From Prorocentrum cordatum (lineage: Eukaryota > Sar > Dinophyceae > Prorocentrales > Prorocentraceae), in the NCBI GenBank assembly GCA_963575745.1, contig CAUYUJ010014275.1, positions 167,174 to 231,173 of the forward strand: a DNA stretch of 64,000 nt, in the 5' to 3' direction. Below, one piece after another: positions 31,871 to 43,335 of the stretch; position 1 is the stretch's first letter, and each line of letters begins with the position of its first letter. The notes beneath the pieces were generated by a model. The model saw only the letters and a list, made by a program, of their open reading frames with translations, was not told the DNA's origin and made no database searches. Position numbers and translations under genes: made by a program.

Positions 31871-32392
31871 AGGGCCATGAGTTCTCCCAGGTTTCATGGC
31901 TCCCGCTTCTTCTTGGAGTGCGGCCCCTGGCCCCCTCGTCCGGGCGCATGCTCTGGGCCATGCTCCAGAGGTAAATCTAAGGGTGTACAGGCTCAGCGGG
32001 GGCGCATCGAACCCCGACCGCCCACTAATCGGCAACATGGGACCGATCGCCCCCCCCCCGCCCAGGCCCGTGCGGATCTGCTACTGGGGGCCCACTGCAG
32101 CTCTATCGTCGATGTACCGCCGACTGCAGGTCGATGTTTCCCCCCTGAGCCGGTCCCCCCCCCTGGCGTTCCCCTCCTTTGGAAACGGACGACGCCCTCA
32201 CAGGCCGAGGAGTGTCGGCCGTCGGAAGGTGGCGGTCGTTCGAGTCTGTTTGGTCCACGCGGTGTCAGAAGCCGAGTCCCGCGTCATCGCGAAGTGAACC
32301 TGCCGCCGACGTCAGCTCGCGTCCGCACAAGATTCCGAGGCGGGAATTTATACAGGACCACCGCTTGGAGGATCCATTTTCGGGGACCTCGG
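31871..32392. repeat. dispersed family C copy 1 and flank
   Basis: 31995-32165 (GCATCGAACCCCGACCGCCC, GCCGACTGCAGGTCGATGTT) aligns in outline with 47380-47525. The rest is unrecognised. Confidence 0.45.
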
Positions 32393-32455
32393 CAGGCGGT
32401 GGATATGGATAGATTCGGGCCCCTGGGGGCCCAGGTATATCCATATCCACCGCCC
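32393..32455. mobile_element. short fold-back element
   Basis: GGCGGTGGATATGGAT at the left pairs with ATCCATATCCACCGCC at the right around GGGCCCCTGGGGGCCC. A third copy of the arm (GGCGGTGGATATGGGT) follows at 32484. Confidence 0.7.
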
Positions 32456-33606
32456 GTTGGGGCACCAGGACGTCGGTTCCCAGGCGGTGGATATGGGTAA
32501 ATCTCCGCCTCGCAAAGATGTCCTCCTGGGCCCGCTGCGCGCCGCAGGAACAGCCCCATCATCCTGCCGCTCAAGCGGGTCGGCCTGCAGCACGACCGCT
32601 TCACCAAGATCCAGCTGCGCCAGGGGGACGACGTGCACCTGTACATCTGGGGAGCCCCCAAGAGGTGTACCCCTCGGCATCGTCACACCCATCCCCATCC
32701 CCGGTCGAGCGACGCAGAAAGACGGGGTCGTCTTCGCCGACAGTGGCGCGTCAGCTGCCCGCGCAAGGTCGCGTATGAGCGCCATCGCCTCCAGTGCAGC
32801 ATGCCGCGCCGGCGGCCCGTGTGAGCTGCGGCGTAAGGCCGCCGTGGCATCTCGCGGAAGACCCGTTGTTGAGCGTCGCTCCGTTGCCCAGGGTTCCTCC
32901 GCGCCATCTGCCGAACTTACCCCCTCGCGGTCGGCACGGATGCCGCGCAACCCCACGGCCCACGGCGAGGGCATCCGTTCCCACCTGGGGGGGCAGGTCG
33001 GGCAGCGGGGCCAAGGCTTTCCCGGAGGGGATGGGGCGTCTACGGATGCTGATCCGCTGGGCCGCTTACGGGGGGCGTGAAGGTGGTCGCGCCGGCGGTT
33101 CTTGGACGTTCTTGGCCTCCGGAGGCCGCTTCCTGGCCCCGGGACGGTCAGGAAGCAACTCAGAGCGAGAAGCTGGCCCTGGTGTGGTGGTCGAGTTCCC
33201 TGGGGGGCCGTGTCACGAGACGCTTTTGGGGCCCAGAAGTTTTTTTTCTACCTTTCTCTCTCTCTCTCTCGCTGTACAGCGCCTTGTCATAGTTGCTTGA
33301 CTGCAGATCCTGCCGGGGAGTGTTTTTGTTCTACCCTCTGGGTCATAACGCGCGTTATGCCCCCCCCCCCCTTGCCCCTCCCTCCCCCTCCATAAAGTGA
33401 CGTTCCCCCCGCCCCAGCGTCTCCCCGGCATCTGTCGCAGTGCGTTTGGCACCACAGTCTGTGCCGGACCCACTCGGCGGGGGGGTCGCCACGTTATGTC
33501 CCTCCCGGCCCCCCCCCCCTCCTACCCCACCTTACAACACCCGTTATCACCACGAATAGAAAGATGCTCTCGAGAGTCGCCAGCGAGCGAGGGGGCGAAC
33601 TGAGAC
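32456..33606. other. complex DNA with a family B fragment
   Basis: 33095-33215 carries TTCTTGGCCTCCGGAGGCCG, a diverged family B copy. A CT-rich tract is at 33255-33270. No gene recognised despite several open frames. Confidence 0.45.
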
Positions 33607-33750
33607 GGAGAAGGCCTTCTCAAAAGGCGGCGGGACTTCTCAGAAGCCCTCCCGCCTTCAGAGAAGTTTCCTGTGTCCTCGGGGAAGGCTCAGCAAAAAC
33701 TTTTCTCAGAAGTCCGGGGGACTCCCGAGCCTTCTGAGAAGGCCTTCTCC
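33607..33750. mobile_element. fold-back element with GGAGAAGGCCTTCTCA ends
   Basis: Perfect 16-bp inverted ends (GGAGAAGGCCTTCTCA at 33607; complement ending 33750) with internal CTTCTCAGAAG palindromes. The end sequence is itself almost palindromic. Confidence 0.6.
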
Positions 33751-34282
33751 TTCTCACTCTCCCCCCTCGCTCGCCGCCAAGGCACGGGCCATGGACGTGC
33801 ACGGTCCTGGAACTCAATGCCCGGCGACATCGGCGTGGAGAAAGTCGGGCTCCACATCGAGCCGCACCGCCGATGCATCGGCGATGCGGCGCGACCCTCC
33901 GACCCCATGTGCTCTGCGCTCATATGGGAGGCCTACACCTTAGGCGATGCTTAAGAAAACCTAAGTTTTCGGCCAGAGTCTCGATTATTCTTAATGTTTC
34001 AATGTAAATCCTAAGATTTTAATGGGTATTCTGGGTTTTTATTTAAATTCTGAGACTATCAATTTCTTAACCCATGATTTCTAAAGCATTTCGCAGGGTG
34101 TAGGTCCGTCTCCTCCCGCGGAGAAATTGAAACATCGTGAATAGTCACGACCGGAGCCCCAGACCCCGTCTTTCTGCGCCATTCTTCGCTCCGGATGCCT
34201 CTGCGATGGTCCTGCGGCCCGAAACCCGGCGAAAGTGCCTGTGGTGAACAAATCGCACCGCCCATGTGGGAGGCCTGTTTCA
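33751..34282. other. complex DNA, AT-rich patch
   Basis: 33955-34095 is clearly AT-richer than the surroundings. No gene recognised. Confidence 0.5.
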
Positions 34283-34435
34283 GGAGGAAAAGAAACACAC
34301 AGACACAATTAATCCTCGATTCCCCAGAAAATATGGGGAAATATGGGAAGTGGGCGGGAAGACAGAAACCCAGAAAATATTGGGAAGTATGGGGAATATT
34401 TGTATCTGTGTGTGTTTATTTGTGTGTCCTGGAGC
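34283..34435. mobile_element. AT-rich MITE family M copy 2
   Basis: Uninterrupted form: GAAACACACAGACACAATTA, ATCCTCGATTCCCCAG, AAATATGGGGAAATATGGGA, ending TTTATTTGTGTGTCCTGGAG. Imperfect inverted ends AGGA..ACACA / TGTGT..TCCT. Confidence 0.75.
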
Positions 34436-34682
34436 CCCTTCATGTTCGTCGCCGAGAGAGGGCGCATCTTTTCTCCGCTCCCCAGCGTCAGCCAGGGGGG
34501 CAAGATGACATAAGGGCAGCACGGCGCCGCGCGAGCGCAGCCGGTGCGCCTGGTGGCGGGGGGCGACCGCCCCTTCCCTGCGCGGCAACCAGCTGGGAGA
34601 CTCGTGGCCGCGGCCACGGTGCGGCGGCGCGCGGGAGCTCCGATGCAGCCAAGGGGCCATTTGAGGATCGCTCCTCCGTGCC
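34436..34682. other. complex spacer
   Basis: No feature recognised. Confidence 0.5.
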
Positions 34683-35081
34683 TCCCCTCCTCCTCCTCCT
34701 CCTCCTCCTCCTCCTCCTCCCTCCTCCTCCTCCTCCTCCTCCTCCTCCTCCTCCTCCTCCTCCTCCTCCCCCTCCTCCTCCTCCTCCTCCTCCTCCTCCC
34801 CCTCCTCCCCCTCCTCCTCCTCCTCCTTCTCCTCCTCCTCCTCCTCCTCCTCCTCCTCCTTCTCCTCTTTTCTTTCTTAGGCATGCTTTCAGGCTCGGCA
34901 GAGCTCGTTGGCTCCTCCTCCTCCTTTCAGGCTCGGCAGAGCCCGTAGCGTCAGCTCCTCCTCCTCCTCCTCCTCCTCCTGGTTCCTGGTGGCTGGAAAG
35001 AACGTCGTTTGATTCTCCTCCTCCTCCTCTTGATCCTCCTCCTCCTCCTCCTCCTCCTCCTCCCTCCTCCTCCTCCTCCTC
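34683..35081. repeat. (TCC)n microsatellite in two blocks
   Basis: 34683-34870 and 34951-35081, separated by two copies of TTTCAGGCTCGGCAGAGC (34889 and 34926). The second block runs straight into the DinoSL relic. Confidence 0.95.
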
Positions 35082-35117
35082 CCGTAGCCACTTTGGCTCA
35101 GGCTGCTTTGGCCCAAG
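35082..35117 (+). other. DinoSL relic with a second truncated relic in tandem
   Basis: CCGTAGCCACTTTGGCTCAG plus G matches 19 of the 21 invariant DinoSL bases. Right after it, GGCTGCTTTGGCCCAAG resembles the 3' end of another leader (about 10 of the last 14 bases). Tandem leaders of decreasing quality are the known mark of repeated cycles of trans-splicing, reverse transcription and reinsertion in dinoflagellates. Confidence 0.85.
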
Positions 35118-35146
35118 CTGCTGAAGTCACTTCAGGCATAATCTGC

Positions 35147-35323
35147 ATGGCATTTCTGGACAGCAGGCACGGCCGAGCAATGAGCGTTCCCAGCGCCCGG
35201 CTGGTCAGAAATGAAAGGAGGCGAGCAACTTCAGCACGGGACATGGAGAATATCGACGGGATGTTTGAGGCGCTTGAAAATGCAGTGCGAACGCTCACAG
35301 CAAAGATCGTTTGCGTGCTGTAG
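35147..35323 (+). pseudogene. 58-residue ORF after DinoSL, possible retrogene piece
   Basis: The first ATG after the leader relic opens a 58-codon frame (MAFLDSRHGRAMSVPSARLV ... FEALENAVRTLTAKIVCVL) ending in TAG. The reading is mixed-composition and protein-like, unlike the triplet artefacts around it. The minus strand is also open here. No family recognised. Downstream DNA to 35555 could be its 3' UTR. Confidence 0.4.
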
Positions 35324-35555
35324 CGTCTTGATGATGCTGGTTCGCCCCATAATGACAGGGCACTCGCAATACAGCCAGACAGAAGCGCATCGCCAGAGCG
35401 GCCAGAGCCCGAACATTCTCCAGAGAAATCTGCCCAGAGAGCCCAAGGCGATAACGACAATTCGAGTGGCGAGTTTCGAGCTTCTGGGTTCCAGGAGCTT
35501 TTCTTCTTGTTGTGTTGGTATGTTTTATGTTTTGGTCTCGTGTCTCTATTCCCCG
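35324..35555. other. possible 3' part of the retroposed transcript
   Basis: Complex sequence, T-rich near 35505-35555, ending at the header of E4. No poly(A) tract seen. Confidence 0.4.
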
Positions 35556-36474
35556 TTTTTCCTGGAAAGGGCGGCGGCCCAGGGTTCTCTTTTGGTTGGT
35601 TTATTCCCCCCCAGAAGGGGGCCGGCGGAATTATTCTCGATAGGAAACCAAGTAAAGTCCAATTCGGCGTGAAAAAAATGCGTTTCGCGCGTGCCCGCTC
35701 GAGGAAAGTCGACCCCCCATCTCGGATCCTCAATAAATAACGGGGTCCGCGGACCACCGTTTTCCTTAGTAATATAGATGGTGCGGGGCACTTTTTAGCA
35801 GAATCCGCAAAACAACCGAGATCTGGAGCCCCGACCGCGACGTGGAAAAGCGCCACGCGCGCAGGAATTCCGAGGATGTCTCGCGCGTGCCGCGTCCCGC
35901 GCGCAGGAATTTCGTTTTTTTCAGGATTCCCTTGAGTTTTGACAGGATGTCTCGAGCGAACTGCTTGTTTTTCATAATTCGTTGAGGATGTCTCAGGCGA
36001 AACGCTGGTTTTGCAAAATTGGGAGTTGTCTCGAGCGGGGGCCTCGTGGGGGGCCAGAATTCAGAGGATGTCTCAGGCGAAATGATTGTTTCCACGTCCC
36101 GCTCGCAGGAATTCCGAGGATGTCTCGCGCGTGCCGCGTCCCGCGCGCAGGACTTTTGATAATGTCTTGACTAATTCGCTCGTTTTGCCAGAGTTTCTTG
36201 GGATTTTGACAGGATGTCTCGAGCGAGACGCTTTTTTATTTCTTAATTCTTCACGCTTCGCGTATCCCCACCAGCCCATCTCAAAACAGCAACTCTTGCG
36301 AAGCATGCCGACAGTCGTGTTTTTCAGGCGTGTGTCCGCTTGCCCCCGCATATCTCCCCTGTTCCTCCTTCCTCCCGCCTCCTTGTACATCCTCCTTGTG
36401 GTGGGAGCGGGAGAAGGACGAGGCGGAGGAGGAGGGAGAGAAAGCGGTGGGAGGCAAGAGGGATTTAGCGGAGA

Positions 36475-36555
36475 CGACGACCACAGCGATGATCCTAACA
36501 ACGACGACGCACCCGACGACGACGACGATATCGACCGCAACGACGACGACGACCA

Positions 36556-36587
<32 letters not shown>

Positions 36588-36603
36588 TGGACGACGACGA
36601 CGA

Positions 36604-36661
<58 letters not shown>

Positions 36662-36665
36662 GACG
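36475..36665. repeat. (GAC)n triplet microsatellite
   Basis: ACG/GAC triplets with a few interruptions inside E4. Confidence 0.95.
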
Positions 36666-36667
36666 AC

Positions 36668-37278
36668 TGGTGGGAGTCGTTGGGGCCCCTCGTGGTGTGA
36701 GTCGTTCGGCCACATCGTCCTTGTGTGAGTCCTTCGGGCCCCTCTTCCTGGTGTGAGTCGTTCGGGCTCCTCGTGGTGTGAGTCGTTCGGGCCCCTCGTC
36801 CTGGTGTGAGCCGTTCGGGCTTCTCGTGGTTCGAGTCGTTCGGGCCTCTCGTCCTGGTGTGCGTCGTTCGGGCCCTTCTTCCTGGTGTGAGTCGTTCGGG
36901 CTCTTCGTGGTGTGAGTCGTTCGGGCCCCTCGTCCTGGTGTGAGCCGTTCGGGCTTCTCGTGGTTCGAGTCGTTCGGGCCTCTCGTCCTGGTGTGCGTCG
37001 TTCGGGCCCCTCCTCCTGGTGTGAGTCGTTCGGGCTCCTCGTGGTGTGAGTCGTTCGGGGCCCTCGTCCTGGTGTGAGTCGTTCGGGCTCCTCGTGGTGT
37101 GAGTCGTTCGGGCGCCTCGTCCTGGTGTGAGTCGTTCGGGCCCCTCCTCTTGGTGTGAGTCGTTCGGGCTCTTCGTGGTGTGAGTCGTTCGGGCCCCTCG
37201 TCCTGGTGTGAGTCGTTCGGGCTCCTCGTGGTGTGAGGCGTTCGGGCACCTCGTCCTGGTGCGAGTCGTTCGGGCCCC
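36668..37278 (+). repeat. 53-bp minisatellite
   Basis: Alternating subunits GTGTGAGTCGTTCGGGCCCC/TCGTCCTG (28 bp) and GTGTGAGTCGTTCGGGCTCC/TCGTG (25 bp) form a 53-bp dimer, about 11 copies. GTGTGAGTCGTTCGGGC is constant. Confidence 0.93.
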
Positions 37279-38165
<887 letters not shown>

Positions 38166-38735
38166 ATGTCTTTTGGGAGCCTCTTGGAGGCCTTTTGGGG
38201 CGTCTTGGGGGCCTCTTGGCGGCCCCAGGGGCTTCTAGGAGCGTCTTGGGTGCCTTGGGGGAGCCTCTTCGGGCCTCTTGGGAGCCTCTTGGAGGCCGTT
38301 TGGGGCGTCTTGGGGGCCTCTTGGCGGCTCCAGGGGCTTCCAGGAGCGTCTTGGGTGCCTCGGGGGAGCCTCTTGGGGCCTCTTGGGGGCCTCTTGGGGG
38401 CATCTTGGGGGCCTCTTGGAGGCCTCTTGGGGCCTCTTGGGGCTCTTTGGGAGGGGTCTGGGAGGTATCTTGGGGCCATCTTTCGGGCGATCGATCACAG
38501 ATGGGGCGAGCACTTTTCTCCCCCCCCCGTCGGGGCCAGAATCCTCGTGAGGGGTGTCGAATTTTAGCCCTCCCAGGAGTCGAAAAAGACCCCTCCAACG
38601 ACCCGCGGGACGCCCTCTCCAGGCCCAGGGGGAGGGGGTAGGGGGAGGGGTAAACCCCTCCCCGAAAGGGAAGAAGGGGGTTGAGAACAGAGCGGGCTCT
38701 CTAAACCACTCACGCCCAAAGGGCTGGTGGGATTT
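38166..38735 (+). repeat. dispersed GGCCTCTTGG family, copy 5 and flank
   Basis: GGGAGCCTCTTGGAGGCC units with an approximately 120-bp tandem duplication (38170-38290 versus 38280-38400). The flank CCCTCCCCGAAAGGGAAGAA ... AAAGGGCTGGTGGGATTTGT is shared with 25570-25660. Confidence 0.7.
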
Positions 38736-38984
38736 GTTGAGGATGTCTCGAGCCAAACGCTGGTTTTGCAAAATTGGGGGTGGTCTCGAGCTGGGGCCTC
38801 GTGGTGGGCCAGAATTCAGAGGTTGTCTGAGGCGAAATGCTTGTTTTCACGTCCCGCTCGCAGGAATTCCGAGGATGTCTCGCGCGTGCCGCGTCCCGCG
38901 CGCGCGCGCAGGACATTGAGGATGTCTCGACTAATTCGTTCGTTTTGCCAGAATTTCTGGGGATTTAGCAAGTTTTTTGTTGTT

Positions 38985-39080
38985 GTTGTTGTTGTTGTTG
39001 TTGTTTTTTTGTTTGTTTGTTTGTTTGTTTTTTTGTCTCTCTCTCTCTCTCTCTCCTTCTCTCTCTCTCTCCTATATATA
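38985..39080. repeat. (TTG)n, (TTTG)n and (CT)n tract
   Basis: TTGTTGTTG, GTTTGTTTG and CTCTCTCT runs follow each other between two motif-zone blocks of E4. Confidence 0.95.
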
Positions 39081-40414
39081 TTATTGGTCGAGGATGTCTC
39101 GAGCGAAACGCTGGTTTTGCTACATTGTGGGGTGTCTCGAGCGGGGGCCTCGTTGGGGGCCAGGGTCCAGAGGATGTCTCAGGCGAAATGCTTGTTTTCA
39201 CGTCCCGCGCGCAGGAATTCAGAGGATGTCTCGCGCGTGCCGCGTCCCGCGCGTAGGAATGTCGAGGACGTCTCGATTAATTCGCTTGTTTTGCCAGGAG
39301 TTCTTGGGAATTGGACAGGATGTCTCGAGCGAATCGCGTTTTTTGTTTTGTTTTCTTTTCTCTTCCCCCCTTCTTCTTCATGCTTTGTTGAGGATGTCTC
39401 GAGCGAAACGCTGGTTTCGCAAACTTGGGGGCTGTCTCGAGCGGGGGCCTCGTGGGGGGCCAGAATTCAGAGGATGTCTCAGGCGAAATGCATGTTTCCA
39501 TGTCCCGCTCGCAGGGATTCCGAGGATGTCTCGCGCGTGCCGTGTCCCGCGCGCAGGACTTCTGATAATGTCTCGACTAATTCGCTTGTTTTGCCAGGAT
39601 TTCTTGGGATTTTGAAAGGATGTCTCGAGCGAAACGCTTTTTAATTGCTTAATTTGTTGAGGATGTCTCGAGCGAAACGCTGGTTTTGCAAAATTGGGGG
39701 ATGCCTCGAGCGGGGGCCTCGTGGGGGGCCAGGGTCCAGAGGATGTCTCAGGCGAAATGCTTGTTTTCACGTCCCGCGCGCAGGAATTCAGAGGATGTCT
39801 CGCGCGTGCCGCGTCCCGCGCGCAGGACTTTGAGGATGTCTCGACTAATTCGTTCGTTTTGCCAGGATTTCCTTGGATCTTTCAAGATCGATACACTCAA
39901 CATTGCACCTTGGCATGTTCTTTGGCGCGTTCCGTGGCGAGTCCACCTGGCACGTCGCGCGGCGCGTCCCCTGGCACGTCCCGCGGCACGTCCATTGGCA
40001 CGTTCCGTAGCGCGTCCCTTTCCACGTCCCGCGTTGTGTCCCCATGGCACGTCCCCTGGCAAGTCGCCTGGCGCGTCCCTTGGGACGTTCCGCGGCGCAT
40101 CCTCCTAGCATGTCCCCTCTGTCGATTAGTTCTGGGGCAGCTACCATCTGCTCAGGCAGCTCGAGCTTAAGATCCAGATCAGTTCGGTCAGGACTCGGAT
40201 GCCAGGGAGGATTCCATCCACAACGCTACATAGAGCACAATCGCGGCATGGCACATCGCAGTTCAGCACGGCGTAGCACAGCACAGCCCTCGGCACAGTA
40301 CATCAAGATCGATACATTCAGCATTGCACTTGCCCGTCGCCCAATCAGGTGTCTTTGAAACGTTGCCTTGCTTTACATTTCTATATTCCTTTCCGGGTTC
40401 GTGGGTCGATCATG

Positions 40415-42154
40415 TTTTGTTGATGTGAAGGTGGCCTACCAGCAGCAGGGACCCATCGAATGTATAATCTAATAGAACATATTCCTGCTGCGGGTGATCC
40501 TCTCGCTTTCCACCTCCTCCTCCTCCTCCTCCTCCTCCCCGGCTTTCCCCTCCTCCTGGGGTTTTCGAGGCAGCCTGACTGCATCGGAGGAGGGGGGCGT
40601 GGCGAGGGGGGTGGCCTTCTAATACGCAAGGGGGTGCGACCCTTGGATTTTTGTGACGCTTTTCATTCTCCTAGGCCTCCTGGAGGGTCCTCGTCGCCAG
40701 GGCCGGACGCACCTCGGACGCCGTGCCAGACTGAAGCATACGAGGGGTCAAGGCGACCTGTTTGAATACGGTTTTTGCCTGCGATGGCAGAGGAGGGGGT
40801 ATTTTGAGAAGGCAGCGGGGTTCGCAGAGTCTTGGAGGTTTGAAGGCCTCGTGCCTTCAAGAGCCCATGGCCACCCTACGGACTTGACCCGACCCATCCG
40901 CCTTCCAGGTTGCCTGGTGGGTCCAATCTGGTTTGTCTGGGAGGTACCCAGAGACGCCTCACCAGAAGCCGCCAGTCCCCCCAAGGAAGCCGACTGCCTC
41001 TTTGGAGTGGCCGCATCCCCTCGCCCCACCATCCTCGGCGTGCCGCCATCCTGACATTGTACGGTGGGTTTGCGCCACGCGGCGTCGACGCCAGCGCAGG
41101 GGGTTCGGGGCTGAATTGCACCAACTGCCTCAGCCCGGTCAGTGCACTCGGGCTTGATTTCTAGGTCAACCCTGCAAGAGAACTGGTGCGTTCGTGTCCT
41201 GTCTGTCGCGTTGCTTGTCATCTTCATGTCTGGAGCGCGAGTTCGCTTCGGAAGACTCGTGTCCTCCCGGGTGTCTTCTGCAATCGGCCCTGACTGTATC
41301 GAACGATCTCCGACATCGGAAAGCGGCCACTGTACAAGGTTGAGCGAGCGACCACCGCCGCGGACAACCGCCTGGGCCACCTCAGGCCAGACGGATGAGG
41401 CCGTGGCCTCTGGATCGTTCAAGGTTGGCCGACCCACGAGGTGTCAGAGTCCAGCGCCCAAGCCGTCGCGGCGTGACCATGCCGTGGATCGAGACCCAAA
41501 CTTTCGGAGGTCCGCGCGGATTTCTTGGATTGGCGCTGGATTCCCGCGCCGCGGCGCCGTTGGCGCCACCCCGTGCGCGCTCCAGGCACCAGATGGGGCG
41601 CCGGGGTGTCATCTTGATTGTAGAGCGCGTGCGCGCTGCTGCCATCTGCGGCTCGGGATGATTGAAGAGCGCCGCTGGCAGAACCAGTCTCAGCTCGAAC
41701 TGTTCTTGCACCCAGAGGTTGCCACGTCAAAGCGAGGGGGCGTACAGCGCCGATCCCAGAGATCCGCACGCACCTCCTGAGGTTCGTTCAGTGGACGAAG
41801 AACGGCATGTAATCACATTATCTGCCGTTTGGGACGCCTCCCCCCAGGGCGGCTGGAAAATTGATCCCCCTACGGAGGCAGGTCGGGTTGTAGAATTTAC
41901 GTCCGGCCTGGGGCAGGCGTTCCCGACGGCGGACGAGTTTCGCCATACCATCCTTCGTCCGCAAATTCGTGCTTGTGCTGTTTGCTGCTCCTCTTAGTGT
42001 GAGGCGTCGCTGCTGCGCGACACGGCGAAAAAGAATCCTCTCGCCCGATGCGCCCACTCCTGCAGGAGTCTGGGGGGCGGGCGGGGGAGCGCGCAAGCAT
42101 CCAAGGCAGAGCGCCCGCGCGCTGGATCTCCCTCCTCCCGCCGCTCGCCTCTCT
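40415..42154. other. about 1.7 kb of complex DNA, no gene recognised
   Basis: A short (TCC)n run at 40508-40540. Long frames on both strands (minus 40748-41437, 229 codons; plus 41142-41780, 212 codons) overlap and carry no motif I know. The GAGGTGTCAGAGTCC sequence near 41440 is a dispersed-repeat fragment also at 28790 and 32260. A real gene cannot be excluded. Confidence 0.4.
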
Positions 42155-42275
42155 CCTCCCGCCTCCTCTTCCTCCTCCTCCTCCTCCTCCTCCTCCTCCT
42201 CCTCCTCCTCTTCCTCTTCCTCCTCCTGCTCCTCCTCCTTCTTCTCCTCCCTCCTCGACCTCGTCCTCATCCCCC
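42155..42275. repeat. (TCC)n microsatellite
   Basis: TCC triplets with a few TTC interruptions. Confidence 0.95.
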
Positions 42276-42962
42276 CCTAGCCGGTGCGGGCCCGGCGCAA
42301 GGGCAGCGATCCGACGTCGATTCGATTCGGAACGATTCGCTGGCGATCTGATCTGTTTTTGATCCGATCCGATTCCGCGATTAGATCCAATTCAGGCCTG
42401 GCAAGCGCGGATAGCACCTGGACGAAACGATTGCGCAGTCGGCCCACGACACACGGTTTGACGCAATACAGGCACCGCCGCTGTAACGCTGTGGAATGAG
42501 CTTCCACGGAGTGCACCCAGGCCGCCAGTGGAGGAGGGTCTAATCGCGGGCCGTCAGTCAAGGGCATAAAAAACGCCCCTACCCTGGTTTACGAGGCGCT
42601 GTGCGCTGAAACTCCTGTGGGCTGACAGGGTAAACCCTGCGTATAATGTGCCGCGCCCTGGCGGCTCTAGGCGTTGGGGGTTCCCAGGAGGTTTCCAGAC
42701 CACGCACGTGTAACCCAGGGTAGGATCGTTTTTCATCTCGAGATGCAAGCTTTCTTTGAGAAGAAGAAGCTCCCCTCGCAAGACCAGCACCCTTTTGGCC
42801 TACCATTCAGGCGAGCGCCCCGTTTTGAAAAGGAGTTGCCTCGCATCCTTCTCGCGAGCGGCAGGACTGCGAATGCTAAAGTGTACGATCATGCAGTTCC
42901 ACGAGGTAGGACTGCGAATGCTAAAGGGTAGGGCCGTTTTTTCATCCCTCAAGTCAGAGATG
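42276..42962. other. complex DNA
   Basis: GATCCGATCCGATTC-type short repeats near 42300-42390. GGACTGCGAATGCTAAAG occurs twice (42863, 42909). No gene recognised. Confidence 0.5.
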
Positions 42963-43130
42963 CAGGAAGGAAAAAAACACACAGACACAATTAATCCTCG
43001 ATTCCCAGGAAAATATGGGAAAATATGGGAATTGGGGGGGGAGACAAAAACCCAGAAAATATGGGAAAATATGGGTTCTATTTTTATTTGTGTGTATTTA
43101 TTTGTGTGTCCTAATTTCCCTTTAATGTAG
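42963..43130. mobile_element. AT-rich MITE family M copy 3
   Basis: AAACACACAGACACAATTAA, TCCTCGATTCCCAGG, then paired GGGAAAATATGGG blocks, ending TTATTTGTGTGTCCTAATTT. AGGAAGGAAAA occurs at both edges (42964 and 43129), a candidate target duplication. Confidence 0.75.
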
Positions 43131-43335
43131 GAAGGAAAATGGCACAAACAATTTCTGGGAGCTCCGCGCGGAGTTCTCGGATCGGCGCAGGGGCCTTCTC
43201 CCTGGCGACCGGAGCGCGCTGGGCCCCCCCCCCCCTTGCGGTGCCCGCGGTGCCGCCCCCCCGGCGGTGCCGGGGGGGCCCCGCGCCGATCCAAGAAGTC
43301 AGCGCGGAGCTCTCCGAAAGTTTTGGCTTACGCCG
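43131..43335. other. complex DNA with inverted GGGGCCC/GCGCCGATC stretch
   Basis: GGAGCTCCGCGCGGAGTTC... and GATCGGCGCAGGGGCC pair with GGGGCCCCGCGCCGATCC and GCGCGGAGCTC across the centre near 43240, so 43155-43315 can fold back. This is likely another MITE. Confidence 0.5.

Noticed and set aside
40748-41437. 229-codon minus frame as a host gene
   Set aside because: A plus frame of 212 codons overlaps it, no motif or homologous pattern is visible, and high GC makes such frames common here.
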